32,144 nucleotides of DNA, from assembly GCA_947474805.1 (NCBI GenBank), contig CANJKM010000007.1:1-32144 (forward strand). The letters run 5' to 3'. How positions within the stretch are numbered: the stretch's first letter is position 1; every line of letters starts with the position of its first letter. The notes beneath the pieces were generated by a model. That model did not search any database. It was not told where the DNA came from and saw only the letters and a program-made list of their open reading frames with translations. This document shows positions 10,162-19,849 of this stretch, piece after piece. The stretch is from Caulobacterales bacterium. Its GTDB lineage: Bacteria; Pseudomonadota; Alphaproteobacteria; Caulobacterales; Caulobacteraceae. The translations under genes and the position numbers were made by a program.

Positions 10162-10452
10162 CTAGCTACGGCCGGGAACTGGCGGTTCTTGCTGCTGGGT
10201 GGCCGAGGACAGCTTGGGAGCCTCGATTACGCCACCCTTGACGGTCGGCTCGCGCTTCTTGGCCGCCTTCTTGGTGACGGGCTCGCCGCCAAAGGCGGGC
10301 GGATGGCCGACTTCAGGCGCGATCACGGGGCCGGTGCCGAACTTGGGGCTGCTCTCGCGCGGCGCCTCGAGCGGCTGGCCGAACTGCTGTGCCATGGCCG
10401 GAGCGGCCAAAGCGATGACGGCGGCGCCGACGATGAACAGGGTCTTGCTCAC
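10162..10452 (-). CDS. Small secreted hypothetical protein, Lys/Pro-rich
   Basis: 96 aa; clear signal peptide MSKTLFIVGAAVIALAAPAMAQ; no recognised domain. Confidence 0.6.
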   Translation of the reverse strand: MSKTLFIVGAAVIALAAPAMAQQFGQPLEAPRESSPKFGTGPVIAPEVGHPPAFGGEPVTKKAAKKREPTVKGGVIEAPKLSSATQQQEPPVPGRS

Positions 10453-10590
10453 TATAATCCTCCAGGGTGTCGGACCCCTCGTTGGGGCGCCCGGCAGTCG
10501 TGTTCTTATAAGCTAGTTTTCCATCCCGCAGACCGGTTGTCGACTCCCTGCCTGGCGCCGCATTGATGACGGTAGGCGAGAGATCGAAAC

Positions 10591-11040
10591 ATGTCCCAAT
10601 GCGATGAAGAGGCGGCGGCGGTCGTGGCTCGTCTGGGCCTGATCCCGCACCCCGAGGGCGGCTGGTATCGCGAGACCTGGCGCGCTCCCCCGGGGGAGGA
10701 TAGGGCGCGGTCAGCGGGAACGGCGATCCTCTATCTACTTGAGGCCGGCGGCCGGTCCCACTGGCACAGAGTCGACGCGGCCGAGCTTTGGATATTCCAG
10801 GCTGGCGCCTCTTTGGTATTGAAGACGGCGACCAAGGCAGGGGTCTCCGAGCGGCGGCTGGGCGCGGATGTGCTGGCTGGGGATCAGCCGCAGCATGCGG
10901 TCCAGCCAGACGAATGGCAGTCGGCGGAGGCTGGAGAAGGTTGGGCGCTCGCGGCGTGCGTGGTGGTCCCGGGATTTGAGTTCGCCGGCTTCGAGTTGGC
11001 GCCGCCGGGGTGGGAGCCGGGGCTTAGCGATTCATTTTGA
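10591..11040 (+). CDS. Cupin domain protein, DUF985 family
   Basis: HPEGGWYRETWRAPPG...AILYLLEAGGRSHWHRVDAAELWIFQAG; C-terminal VVPGFEFAGFELAPPGWEPG. Confidence 0.9.
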   Translation: MSQCDEEAAAVVARLGLIPHPEGGWYRETWRAPPGEDRARSAGTAILYLLEAGGRSHWHRVDAAELWIFQAGASLVLKTATKAGVSERRLGADVLAGDQPQHAVQPDEWQSAEAGEGWALAACVVVPGFEFAGFELAPPGWEPGLSDSF

Positions 11041-11085
11041 CCTAGCTCAAGGCGTGGGGCCGTCGACTGGGTCCCACTGATCGCC

Positions 11086-11436
11086 ATGACAAGAAACGCA
11101 CCCCCTTCCATTCCCGGCACGCCGGTTTTCACTGGCGTCCAGGCCGTACGCGGCTATGCGCTCAACCATCTTTGCTACTCACTCAACGACGCCGCCAACC
11201 GGGCGACGTTCAAGGACGATCCGATGGCCTATTGCGCCCGCTATAACCTAACGCCCGAGCAGACCGAGGCGGTCCGCTCGTTGAACGTCCTGGCGATGAT
11301 CGCGGCCGGCGGCAACGTCTACTACCTAGCCAAGCTGGCGGGAGTTTATGGCCTGGGCGTGCAGGACATCGGCGCCCAGCAGACCGGGGTCAGCCTGGAA
11401 GAGTTCAAACAGAAGCTTCTTGAGGCGGCGCACTAA
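11086..11436 (+). CDS. ligA: Protocatechuate 4,5-dioxygenase alpha-subunit-like protein (LigA family)
   Basis: 116 aa; TFKDDPMAYCARYNLTPEQTEAVRSLNVLAMIAAGGNVYYLAKLA; its stop overlaps the ligB start (TAATG). Confidence 0.85.
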   Translation: MTRNAPPSIPGTPVFTGVQAVRGYALNHLCYSLNDAANRATFKDDPMAYCARYNLTPEQTEAVRSLNVLAMIAAGGNVYYLAKLAGVYGLGVQDIGAQQTGVSLEEFKQKLLEAAH

Positions 11437-12296
11437 TGGCCAAGATCGTCGGCGGACTCGCCACCTCCCATGTTCCGGCCATCGGCAAGGCCATGTCGGA
11501 ACAGAAGTTCCAAGACCCCTACTGGAAAAGCTTTTTCGAGGGTTATGAGCCCGCCCGCGCCTGGCTGGAGAAGACCAAGCCCGATATCGCCGTGGTCTTC
11601 TACAACGACCACGGACTGAACTTCTTCCTCGACAATCTGCCGACCTTCGCCGTCGGCGCGGCGCCCGAATACGGCAACGCCGACGAGGGCTGGGGCCTGC
11701 CCGTTGTCGCGCCCTATCCCGGCGATCCGGCCCTGTCCTGGCGTTTGATTGAGGATCTGGTCGCCGAGGAATTCGATGTCTCCACCTGTCAGCAGATGAA
11801 GGTCGATCACGCCTTCTGGATTCCGATGGCCCTTCTGTGGCCCGGAGCCCAGCGGCCGGTGCGGGTGATCCCGATCGAGATCAACACCGTCCAGCACCCG
11901 CTGCCCTCGGCCAAGCGCTGCTTCAAGCTGGGTCAGGCGGTCGCCCGCAGCATCGCTGGCTGGGACAAGGATTTGAAGGTCGTGGTGATGGGCACCGGCG
12001 GCCTGTCGCACCAGCTCGAAGGCGAGCGGGCCGGCTTCATCAACAAGGAGTTCGATCTCCAGTGCCTTGAGGATATCGTCGCCCATCCCGAAAAGCTGAC
12101 CGGCTACAGCAATTTTGAACTGGTCGAGCTGGCCGGCTCTCAGGGCGTCGAGCTTCTGATGTGGCTGGCGATGCGGGCGGCGATGGGGCCTGAAGCTCAG
12201 GTCGTGACGTCAAGCTACCACGTGCCCATTTCCAACACGGCGGCCGGCCTCCTGGTGTTGGAGCCGAAGGCCAGGGCGATGGCTGAGGCCGTCTAG
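11436..12296 (+). CDS. ligB: Class III extradiol dioxygenase, protocatechuate 4,5-dioxygenase beta-like (LigB family)
   Basis: 286 aa; SHVPAIGKA, VVFYNDHGLNFFLDNLPTFAVGAA, MGTGGLSHQLEGERAGFINKEFDL, SQGVELLMWLAMRAAM, SYHVPISNTAAGLLVLEP. Confidence 0.9.
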   Translation: MAKIVGGLATSHVPAIGKAMSEQKFQDPYWKSFFEGYEPARAWLEKTKPDIAVVFYNDHGLNFFLDNLPTFAVGAAPEYGNADEGWGLPVVAPYPGDPALSWRLIEDLVAEEFDVSTCQQMKVDHAFWIPMALLWPGAQRPVRVIPIEINTVQHPLPSAKRCFKLGQAVARSIAGWDKDLKVVVMGTGGLSHQLEGERAGFINKEFDLQCLEDIVAHPEKLTGYSNFELVELAGSQGVELLMWLAMRAAMGPEAQVVTSSYHVPISNTAAGLLVLEPKARAMAEAV

Positions 12297-12391
12297 ATAG
12301 CCCAGCGCGCTCGGCCTTGAGCGCGCGGCTGGCGTCTCGTTGGCCTTGACTTCGGGCGCGCAGGCTATGTGTCATCGACTTGAGGTAGCCG

Positions 12392-13045
12392 ATGGCGATG
12401 CGGATTTTTATTGGAGCGCCCCTTGCCCTGCTGATCGCAGGATCAGCCGGGGCGGCGGAGGTATCGAACGCCTCCTGGAGCCGAACGCCCAGCTGGGCCC
12501 AGATGCAGGCGGTCTATCCGGTTACAGCGAAGTCCAACGCGGGCTCCGTCACCCTGCGCTGTACGGTCGGCCCGGCGGGCGTTCCTACCGACTGCCTGAA
12601 CGGGGGCGAGCGCGCTGAGGGCGAGGGCTTTTATGAAGCGGCCTTGAAGCTCGCCGCTTTGTTCGTGATCGCACCGACCACTTTGTCGACGCCTGCCGAG
12701 GGCGATGTTGTCGAGGTGCCCTTTCGCTTCACCCGGCCCAGATCAAAGGATCCGCGCGAGCTTCGCAGCCCCAAGTGGGTGAACCAAATGAGCGTGGCCG
12801 AGGCCCAGTCCCTCTTCCCGGCCGCCGCACCGGACGGGGTCAAGCAGGGCGCCGCGGTCGTGAAATGCCAGATTACGGCCGAGGGGCGGCTAAAGCCCTG
12901 CAGCGTCCTGGCAGACGCGCCCAAGGGCATGGGTTTCGGCGCCGCCGCCCTGGCGACAGCCGAGCGCATGGCGATGAATCCATGGAGCGAGGGCTTTCCG
13001 GTCGAGGGCTTGACCCTGTCCTTCCGTCTGGCCTTCTCGCGCTGA
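12392..13045 (+). CDS. Secreted protein with two TonB C-terminal-like repeats
   Basis: Signal peptide MAMRIFIGAPLALLIAGSAGAAE; repeat 1 GSVTLRCTVGPAGVPTDCL...AEGEGFYEAALKLAALFVIAPT; repeat 2 GAAVVKCQITAEGRLKPCSVLADAPKGMGFGAAALATAERMAMNP. Confidence 0.7.
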   Translation: MAMRIFIGAPLALLIAGSAGAAEVSNASWSRTPSWAQMQAVYPVTAKSNAGSVTLRCTVGPAGVPTDCLNGGERAEGEGFYEAALKLAALFVIAPTTLSTPAEGDVVEVPFRFTRPRSKDPRELRSPKWVNQMSVAEAQSLFPAAAPDGVKQGAAVVKCQITAEGRLKPCSVLADAPKGMGFGAAALATAERMAMNPWSEGFPVEGLTLSFRLAFSR

Positions 13046-13058
13046 GCTTTCGCCGGGC

Positions 13059-14948
13059 CTAGTGAGTTCGCCGAAGCTCGATCACCTGGGCGATCTCGCT
13101 GTGCACCGGAGCGGGGGCCTTTTCCAGCCGGTCGACCAGGGCCTCGTGCTCCTCCCATAGGGCGGCCGGCAGGCGGTCGCCGAACTTCTCATAAGCCGAG
13201 GGGATCAGCGAGGCCTCCTCCTTCCAGACCGAGCGGTCGACGGAGAGGAGCAGATAGAGCTGGTGGTCGGTCAGGTTCAGGCCTTCGACATCCAGAGACT
13301 CGCGGGTCGGCAAGCGGCCGATGGGCGTCTCCTGGGCGGCGGCCGTGCCCTCGAGGCGACCGACGATCCATTTCAGCACGCGGCTGTTCTCGCCATAGCC
13401 CGGCCAGAGGAACTTGCCGTGCATGTCCTTCCTGAACCAGTTGACGAAGAAGATCTTCGGCAGCCTGGCGCCCGGACGTTCGCCCATCTTCAGCCAGTGG
13501 CCGAAATAGTCGGCCATGTTGTACCCGCAGAAGGGCAGCATGGCGAAGGGGTCGCGGCGCAGCTCGCCGACCTTGTTCTCAGCCGCGGCGGTGCCTTCGG
13601 AGGCGACATTGGAGGCCAGGAAGACGCCGTGCCGCCAGTCGAAAGCCTCGGTCACGAGCGGCACGGCGGTAGCGCGGCGGCCGCCGAACAGGATGGCCGA
13701 GATCGGCACGCCGTTGGGGTCTTCCCACTCGGGCGCGATGATCGGCACCTGGGCGGCGGGGACGGTGAAGCGGGCGTTGGGATGGGCCGCGGGCTCGGGG
13801 CTGTCGGGGGTCCAGGGGCGGCCCTTCCAGTCGGTCAGGCGCGCGGGCGGCTCTTCGGTCAGGCCCTCCCACCAGACGTCATTGTCCTCGGTCAGGGCGA
13901 CGTTGGTGAAGACGCTGTTGGCGTAGAGGCTGTCGATGGCGTTCTTGTTGGTCCTGATCCCGGTGCCTGGGGCGACGCCGAACAGGCCCGCCTCCGGGTT
14001 GATGGCGTAGAGTCGGCCGTCGTCGCCGAAGCGCATCCAGCAGATGTCGTCGCCGATGGTCTCGGCCTTCCAGCCGGGCAGGGTCGGCTGCAGCATGGCG
14101 AGGTTGGTCTTGCCGCATGCCGAGGGGAAAGCGGCGGCGATATAGTGGCTGGCACCCTCGGGCGAGGTCAGCTTGAGGATGAGCATGTGTTCGGCCAGCC
14201 AGCCCTCGTCGCGGGCCATGACCGAGGCGATGCGCAGAGCGTAGCATTTCTTGCCCAGGAGGGCGTTGCCGCCGTAGCCCGAGCCGTAGGACCAGATCTC
14301 GCGGCTCTCAGGGAAGTGGACGATGTATTTGTTGTCGTTGCAGGGCCAAGCGACGTCGGCCTGGCCCTCGGCCAACGGCGCGCCGAGGGTGTGGACGGCC
14401 GGGACGAAGAAGCCGTCGTCGCCGATGGCCGCCAGCGCAGCCGTGCCGACGCGGGTCATCACCTTCATCGAAATGGCGACATAGCCGCTGTCGGTGATCT
14501 CAACCCCGTAGGCGGAAATCTTCGAGCCGAGCGGGCCCATGCAGAAGGGCACGACATACATGGTGCGCCCGTGCATGCAGCCCTTGAACAGGCCGTTCAG
14601 CGTCGTGCGCATCTCGTCTGGATCCGTCCAATTGTTAGTCGGGCCGGCGTCGATTTCCTTCTCGGAGCAGATGAAGGTTCGGCTCTCGACCCGGGCCACG
14701 TCGCGGGGGTCGGAGGCGGCGTAGTAGGAGTTGGGGCGCTTCTGCGCGTTCAGCGGCTTCAGCGTGCCCTTGCCCACCAGTTCCTTGCAGACGCGGTCGT
14801 ATTCGGCCTCCGAGCCGTCGCACCAATAGACCCGGTCGGGCCGGGTCAGTTCGGCGATTTCGCGCACCCAGGCCAGCAACTTGGCGTGCTTGGTGGGAGC
14901 GTCGGCGAGGCCGGGAATGTCGGTGACGGACAAGGGGCGATTCTCCAA
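13059..14948 (-). CDS. pckG: Phosphoenolpyruvate carboxykinase (GTP)
   Basis: 629 aa; [15 protein letters not shown]-loop, [64 protein letters not shown]. Confidence 0.97.
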   Translation of the reverse strand: MENRPLSVTDIPGLADAPTKHAKLLAWVREIAELTRPDRVYWCDGSEAEYDRVCKELVGKGTLKPLNAQKRPNSYYAASDPRDVARVESRTFICSEKEIDAGPTNNWTDPDEMRTTLNGLFKGCMHGRTMYVVPFCMGPLGSKISAYGVEITDSGYVAISMKVMTRVGTAALAAIGDDGFFVPAVHTLGAPLAEGQADVAWPCNDNKYIVHFPESREIWSYGSGYGGNALLGKKCYALRIASVMARDEGWLAEHMLILKLTSPEGASHYIAAAFPSACGKTNLAMLQPTLPGWKAETIGDDICWMRFGDDGRLYAINPEAGLFGVAPGTGIRTNKNAIDSLYANSVFTNVALTEDNDVWWEGLTEEPPARLTDWKGRPWTPDSPEPAAHPNARFTVPAAQVPIIAPEWEDPNGVPISAILFGGRRATAVPLVTEAFDWRHGVFLASNVASEGTAAAENKVGELRRDPFAMLPFCGYNMADYFGHWLKMGERPGARLPKIFFVNWFRKDMHGKFLWPGYGENSRVLKWIVGRLEGTAAAQETPIGRLPTRESLDVEGLNLTDHQLYLLLSVDRSVWKEEASLIPSAYEKFGDRLPAALWEEHEALVDRLEKAPAPVHSEIAQVIELRRTH

Positions 14949-15023
14949 CAGGATTCAGGCGTCTGCGCGCCTTGTTGCGATACTGTAACCAACTCGTGCC
15001 GTCGAGGCGACTTTGAACGAGCG

Positions 15024-16175
15024 TTATTGCGCCGCAGGGGGGGCCGCGGCGTAGCGGCCCCATCCCTGGATCAGGGCGTGGACCACCATCGACCCAGCCC
15101 TGTAGGCGCTTTCGAGCGCTGGCAAATAGCCCGCGTAGGAACCGGGACCCTGGTCTGCGAGACCCTGCGCGGCGCTGACGCCCGGAGGCGGCATGTCGAA
15201 ATTACTGGCGGCGCGCAGCAGCATCACCCGGTTCGGATCGACCCGTCCCGCGGCGGCCAGGGCCGAGATGGCGACCATCGACCCGGCGTCGTTGGTCTCG
15301 GTGGTGACATAGGCGCCCTGGCCGTCGGTCATGTAACGGGTCCAGTCGGCGGCCCATAAGTCCAGCAGGGCGCCGTGCCAGAAGGTCTCGGCCGAGAGGG
15401 TGGCGCCGAGGTGGACCTTGGGCGCTCGCTGGGCGGCGGGATAGCCGGCATAGGCTTTGCGGACCGCCTGCATCACTGCGTCGTCCGTCAGCGTCACCCC
15501 CGCGGTCTGGGCCAGGGCCCATCCGGCCAGGCCGCGATTGAGCGCGATGACATTGCCCCCGCCGTTGCGGTTGAAGGCGGCCTTCGACCAGGTACGGACA
15601 TCTTCCTTGCTTCCCTGGACGACCCGAGGGGTCTGATAGGGCGACTGCTTGCCGGCGGGGAAGTAGCCGGTGGGCCAGTCCTTGGGGATTTCGCGGGCGT
15701 CGATCTCGTGGCCGACGTCGCCGTTCACCACAAAGTCGGTCCAGACCACATCGCCGATCGTGCCGGCGGCCGGGCTGATGCCGGCGATGCCGTTGAACAG
15801 CCAATAGCTTTTGGAGAAGTCGAACTGAGGATCGAGACCAAGCGCGGTAATGTTGACCGCCGGATGAAGGCTGTTGGGCCCGACCTTCATGGCTAGGATC
15901 GATCCGTCGGCGCTGAGATAGGCTGGGTTGAAGGCGCCGCGCACCTTGATCACGCGGGTCAGGCGTTCGCGCTCGACCCAATAGCGCAGCTCGCCGGGGC
16001 GGTCGCTTTGTCCGCCGCTGTCGCCCCAGACCGAGGGGCTGACCGCCTGGCCCGGCAGTTTGCTGGTCTCGAAATAGCTGATGATCACCACCTTGGGCGC
16101 AATCACCGCCGCTCCGGCCGGCGCGGCCGTCAGAAGCAGAGCTAGGCCAAGAGCGAGGCGGGCGACGAGGCTCAT
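15024..16175 (-). CDS. Purine nucleoside permease (NUP) family periplasmic protein
   Basis: Trimmed from the 16544 ORF; signal peptide MSLVARLALGLALLLTAAPAGAAV; VVIISYFE, WVERERLTRVIKVRGAFNPAYLSADGSILAMKVGPNSLHPAVNITAL; ATGA overlap with upstream gene. Confidence 0.85.
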   Translation of the reverse strand: MSLVARLALGLALLLTAAPAGAAVIAPKVVIISYFETSKLPGQAVSPSVWGDSGGQSDRPGELRYWVERERLTRVIKVRGAFNPAYLSADGSILAMKVGPNSLHPAVNITALGLDPQFDFSKSYWLFNGIAGISPAAGTIGDVVWTDFVVNGDVGHEIDAREIPKDWPTGYFPAGKQSPYQTPRVVQGSKEDVRTWSKAAFNRNGGGNVIALNRGLAGWALAQTAGVTLTDDAVMQAVRKAYAGYPAAQRAPKVHLGATLSAETFWHGALLDLWAADWTRYMTDGQGAYVTTETNDAGSMVAISALAAAGRVDPNRVMLLRAASNFDMPPPGVSAAQGLADQGPGSYAGYLPALESAYRAGSMVVHALIQGWGRYAAAPPAAQ

Positions 16176-18295
16176 CGGGTGGTCTTCAGGCCACGAAATT
16201 CCAGCATCGGGCCGATGTCGGGGGCCTTGCCGTAGAAGGCGCGCCACATCTCGCCGTAGTCGAGGGTGTGGCCCCGCGAGAGCACCAGATCGCGGAATCG
16301 CTGGCCGTTGGTGCGTGTAAGGCCGCCGTGGGTCTGGAACCAGGAGAAGGCGTTGTCGGCTAGCATCTGGGTCCACAGATAGGCGTAGTAGCCCGAGGCG
16401 TAGCCGCCGCCCCAGATGTGGCGGAAGTAACTGGTGCGGTAGCGAGGTGGGACATTGGGAAAGTCGACCCCGGCCCGCTTCAGGGCCTCGGTTTCGAAGG
16501 CGCTGACGTCCTTGATCACGGCCCCCTTGGCCAGGGTGTGCCACTGGATGTCGAGCTGGGCGGCGGCTTCGAGCTCGCCCATCTCGTAGCCCTTGTTGAA
16601 GGTCGCGGCCTTCTTGATCTTGTCGACGAGGGCTTGGGGCATGGGAGCCTTGGTCTGATAATGAATCGCGTAGTGGCGCAGCACCGCGGGCTCCAGCGCC
16701 CAGTATTCGTTGAATTGCGAGGGGAATTCGACCACGTCGCGGGCGACGCTGGTGCCCGACAGGGTCGGGTAGGTCTGATCCGAGAACAGGCCGTGCAGGG
16801 CGTGACCGAACTCGTGGAACATGGTCGTGACGTCGTCGAAGCTGATCAGGGCCGGCTGGCCGGGACCCGGCTTGGTCAGGTTGGCGACATTGAAGACGAC
16901 GGGCTTGGTGCCCAGCAGCTTCGACTGGCCGACGAACTGGGACATCCAGGCCCCGCCCGATTTATTGTCGCGCTTGAAGTAGTCGAAATACATCAGGCCC
17001 AGCGTCTTGCCGTCCTTGTCGAACACCTCATAGACGCTGACGTCCGGGTGATAGACGGGGATGTCGGCGCGCGGCTTGAAGCTGACGCCGTAGAGCTGAC
17101 CGGCGGCGTAGAGGACGCCGTTCTGCAGCACGTTGTTCAGCTCGAAATAGGGCTTCACCTCGTCCTGGTCGAGGTCGTAGCGGGCCTTGCGGACAGCTTC
17201 AGAATACATCTGCCAGTCCCAGGGCTCGAGCTTGAAGCCGGCCCCGGCCTTGTCGATCACCGCCTGGATGTCCTTGGCCTCCTCCTCGGCGCGGGCGCGG
17301 GTCGGCGGCGCGAGCGCGCGCATGAAGGTCTCGACGGCCTGGGGCGTCTTGGCCATCTGATCTTCCAGCACGTAGTCGGCGTAGGTCTTGTAGCCCATTA
17401 GGACCGCCTTTTCGGCGCGCAGGGCGGCGAGCTTCAGAACGGTCTCGCGGGTGTCGTTGGCGTCGCCCTTCTCGGCGCGGCTCCAGGACTGTTCATAGAG
17501 GCTCTTGCGCACGGCGCGGTCGGTCAGAGAGCCGAGCAAGGGCTGCTGGGTGGTGTTCTGCAGCGGCAAAACCCAGCGGTCCTTCAGCCCGCGCGCGGTC
17601 GCGGCCTCCGCGGCGGCGGCGATGTCGCCGGCGTCCAGCCCCGCCAGCTTGGCCTTGTCGTCGATGACCAGGCCGCCGTCCTTGGTGGCGGCCAGCAGCT
17701 TCTGCTCGAAGGCGGTGGAGAGGGAGGACAGCTCCTTGTTGATGTCCTTCAGCCGCGTCTGATCGGCGGGCCCCAGCTTGGCGCCGGCGCGAATGAACTG
17801 GTCGTGGACCACTTCGATCAGCTTTCGGCCCTCTGGTCCGAGGCCGAGCTTGGCGCGGCGGTCATAGAGGCTCTGGACGCGCTTGAAGAGCTTGGGGTTC
17901 AGATAGATGGCGTCGATGTGAGCCGCCATCTTGGGAGCCATGTCGGCCTCGACCTTTTGCAGCAGGTCGTTCGTATTGGCCTGGGTCAGGGCGTAAAAGA
18001 CGCTGCCGGCCCGGTCCAGCATTCGGCCCGAACGCTCCATGGCCACGATGGTGTTCTGGAAGGTGGGCGCGGCCTTGTTGCTGGCGATGGCGGCGATCTC
18101 AGTCGCCTGGATGCGCATGCCTTCTTCGAGCGCGGGTTGGAAATCGGCGTCCTTGATCTTGTCGAATTGCGGCGCCTGGTAAGGCAGGGGGCTGCGCTGG
18201 GCGAGCACGCCGGCCGGGGCGGCGAAGGCCTGGGAGGAAACAGCCATGCCCAGCAGGACCGCCGGCAAGGCCAGCCGCTGAATATCACCGATCAT
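16172..18295 (-). CDS. M3 family zinc metallopeptidase (peptidyl-dipeptidase/oligopeptidase), exported
   Basis: Trimmed to MIGDIQRLALPAVLLGMAVSSQAFA (signal peptide); FHEFGHALHGLFSD (HExxH M3 signature); FGGGYASGYYAYLW-like C-terminal motif GGGYASGYYAYLWTQM. Confidence 0.93.
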   Translation of the reverse strand: MIGDIQRLALPAVLLGMAVSSQAFAAPAGVLAQRSPLPYQAPQFDKIKDADFQPALEEGMRIQATEIAAIASNKAAPTFQNTIVAMERSGRMLDRAGSVFYALTQANTNDLLQKVEADMAPKMAAHIDAIYLNPKLFKRVQSLYDRRAKLGLGPEGRKLIEVVHDQFIRAGAKLGPADQTRLKDINKELSSLSTAFEQKLLAATKDGGLVIDDKAKLAGLDAGDIAAAAEAATARGLKDRWVLPLQNTTQQPLLGSLTDRAVRKSLYEQSWSRAEKGDANDTRETVLKLAALRAEKAVLMGYKTYADYVLEDQMAKTPQAVETFMRALAPPTRARAEEEAKDIQAVIDKAGAGFKLEPWDWQMYSEAVRKARYDLDQDEVKPYFELNNVLQNGVLYAAGQLYGVSFKPRADIPVYHPDVSVYEVFDKDGKTLGLMYFDYFKRDNKSGGAWMSQFVGQSKLLGTKPVVFNVANLTKPGPGQPALISFDDVTTMFHEFGHALHGLFSDQTYPTLSGTSVARDVVEFPSQFNEYWALEPAVLRHYAIHYQTKAPMPQALVDKIKKAATFNKGYEMGELEAAAQLDIQWHTLAKGAVIKDVSAFETEALKRAGVDFPNVPPRYRTSYFRHIWGGGYASGYYAYLWTQMLADNAFSWFQTHGGLTRTNGQRFRDLVLSRGHTLDYGEMWRAFYGKAPDIGPMLEFRGLKTTR

Positions 18296-18416
18296 CGATA
18301 ATGCTCCCAACGCGCCGCTCTTGGGCGGATTGGAGATTTGGCCGCTGAGACGCGCCGGAGTCCAGCGTCCAGGGGACAAGGCCGACGTTGGCTGCGGCTT
18401 GGCCTTAACCTGTCTT

Positions 18417-18432
18417 GTCGGGTTAACCTGAC
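18417..18432. promoter_or_regulatory. Inverted repeat GTCgGGTTAACCtGAC in the divergent M3 / Tat-FAH intergenic region
   Basis: 7 of 8 complementary pairs around a GGTTAACC core; a second TTAACCTG half-site copy lies just upstream as a direct repeat. Confidence 0.4.
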
Positions 18433-18482
18433 GACAGAGGATTGAAGCCGTGCGGCTGAACATGAAAAAGAGAGAGAAGACG

Positions 18483-19496
18483 ATGGACCAGGATCGCCGC
18501 GAACTGCTCAAGCTGGCCGGACTGGGTCTTGGCGCGGGCGCCGTACTGACGGGAGGAGCCTCGGCGCAGGCCGCCCGCCCGGCCGCCGCCGGTCAGCCGC
18601 GCCTGCGCGGCATCGACATCACCACGATCGTGACCGACGCCGGGCCCGGTCTTGGGGTGAAGACGCCGAGAGGCGTGCTGGACGTCGCCGGCGTCGAGCG
18701 CGATCGCCACCTTGGGCTTCCAATCCGGGCCATCGACGTTATCGAGGGCCGCGGCGACCAGCGGGTGTTGGCGGCGCTGCTCGCAAATGGCGCGGCGGCG
18801 GCTCCCGCCAGCCGTCTGATCCCCGAGGCGCGGGTGCGTTTCGGCAACATCGTCGACAAGCCCGGCAAGATCATCTGCGTGGGGCTCAACTACGCGGCCC
18901 ACGCGGCCGAGGGCGGGACACCCCCGCCCAAGGAGCCCATCCTTTTCAACAAATTCAACACCGCCGTGAACCACCACAACGGGGTCATCGAGATCAGCAA
19001 GGAGACCGCGCCGCCCAAATGGGACTATGAGGCCGAGCTGGTGTTGGTGATGGGCAAGGGCGGGCGCAACATCCCCGAGGCCACCGCGCTTGACTGGGTG
19101 TTCGGCTACGCCAGCGGCAACGACTTCAGCAACCGCGATCTGCAGTTCCGCTCGGGCCAGTGGATGCTGGGCAAGACGCAGGACGGCTCCGGTCCGTTCG
19201 GACCATGGCTGGTCAGCGCCGATCAGGTCGACGTCAACAATCTGCGCATGCGTATGCTGGTCAACGGCGAGGTGCGCCAGGACACCAATACCAAACTGAT
19301 GATTTTCAACTGCGCCCAGATCATCGCCTATTGCTCCAGGGCCTTCACCCTCGAGCCGGGGGATGTGATCTTCACGGGGACCTGCGAGGGCGTCATCTCC
19401 GGCTATCCCCCGGAGAAGCAGGTCTGGCTCAAGCCCGGCGACCGGCTTGTCACCTCCATCGAGAAGATCGGCGACCTGCACGTCACCTTGACCTGA
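18483..19496 (+). CDS. Fumarylacetoacetate hydrolase (FAH) family protein with Tat-like signal
   Basis: MDQDRRELLKLAGLGLGAGAVLTGGASAQA (twin-Arg), then FAH fold: IICVGLNYAAHA, DYEAELVLVMGKGGRNI, GYASGNDFSNRDLQF, GDVIFTGTCEGV. Confidence 0.88.
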   Translation: MDQDRRELLKLAGLGLGAGAVLTGGASAQAARPAAAGQPRLRGIDITTIVTDAGPGLGVKTPRGVLDVAGVERDRHLGLPIRAIDVIEGRGDQRVLAALLANGAAAAPASRLIPEARVRFGNIVDKPGKIICVGLNYAAHAAEGGTPPPKEPILFNKFNTAVNHHNGVIEISKETAPPKWDYEAELVLVMGKGGRNIPEATALDWVFGYASGNDFSNRDLQFRSGQWMLGKTQDGSGPFGPWLVSADQVDVNNLRMRMLVNGEVRQDTNTKLMIFNCAQIIAYCSRAFTLEPGDVIFTGTCEGVISGYPPEKQVWLKPGDRLVTSIEKIGDLHVTLT

Positions 19497-19564
19497 GCTT
19501 GACGCGACGCTAAGCGCCGCCCGGCGGTGGCTGGGCGCGAGGGGCGTCGGATGACGTTTCGTCG

Positions 19565-19596
19565 CGCCTAGCTTGAAAGATAGGCGAGACGTTTTT
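19565..19596 (+). terminator. Possible Rho-independent terminator after the Tat-FAH gene
   Basis: CGCCTA-GCTTGAAAGA-TAGGCG stem then AGACGTTTTT. Confidence 0.4.
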
Positions 19597-19771
19597 CAAT
19601 CGCCTGACCGTACCGGAGATCGGGCAGAATCCTTGGTCGCGCTCGCAGTCGGGTGGCTACCGGTCTCCTGGGCAGCCCTCCATAATGAGCATGCGGGAGC
19701 GTCCATTGCAGGCGTGATTCAGTTTCTGCTCCTGAAGCTCTCAGCCACGCTTGAGGCCGTTACACCCGGTC

Positions 19772-19787
19772 ACAAAGTTGACTTTGT
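19772..19787. promoter_or_regulatory. 16-bp palindrome ACAAAGTtgACTTTGT upstream of the EthD-like gene
   Basis: 7-bp perfect arms, about 63 bp before the start at 19850; a CAACTgAGTTG dyad follows at 19802-19812. Confidence 0.45.
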
Positions 19788-19849
19788 ACACCTTGGCGGG
19801 CCAACTGAGTTGATCGGGATTGCGGTCCCAATAATCAGGGGAGGAATGC

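Noticed and set aside
12305-12326. GCGCGCTC/GAGCGCGC hairpin after ligB
   Set aside because: No U-tract; too weak to call as an intrinsic terminator
13263-15359. 698-aa plus-strand ORF antisense to pckG
   Set aside because: Shadow ORF running across pckG, the intergenic gap and part of the NUP gene; no signatures
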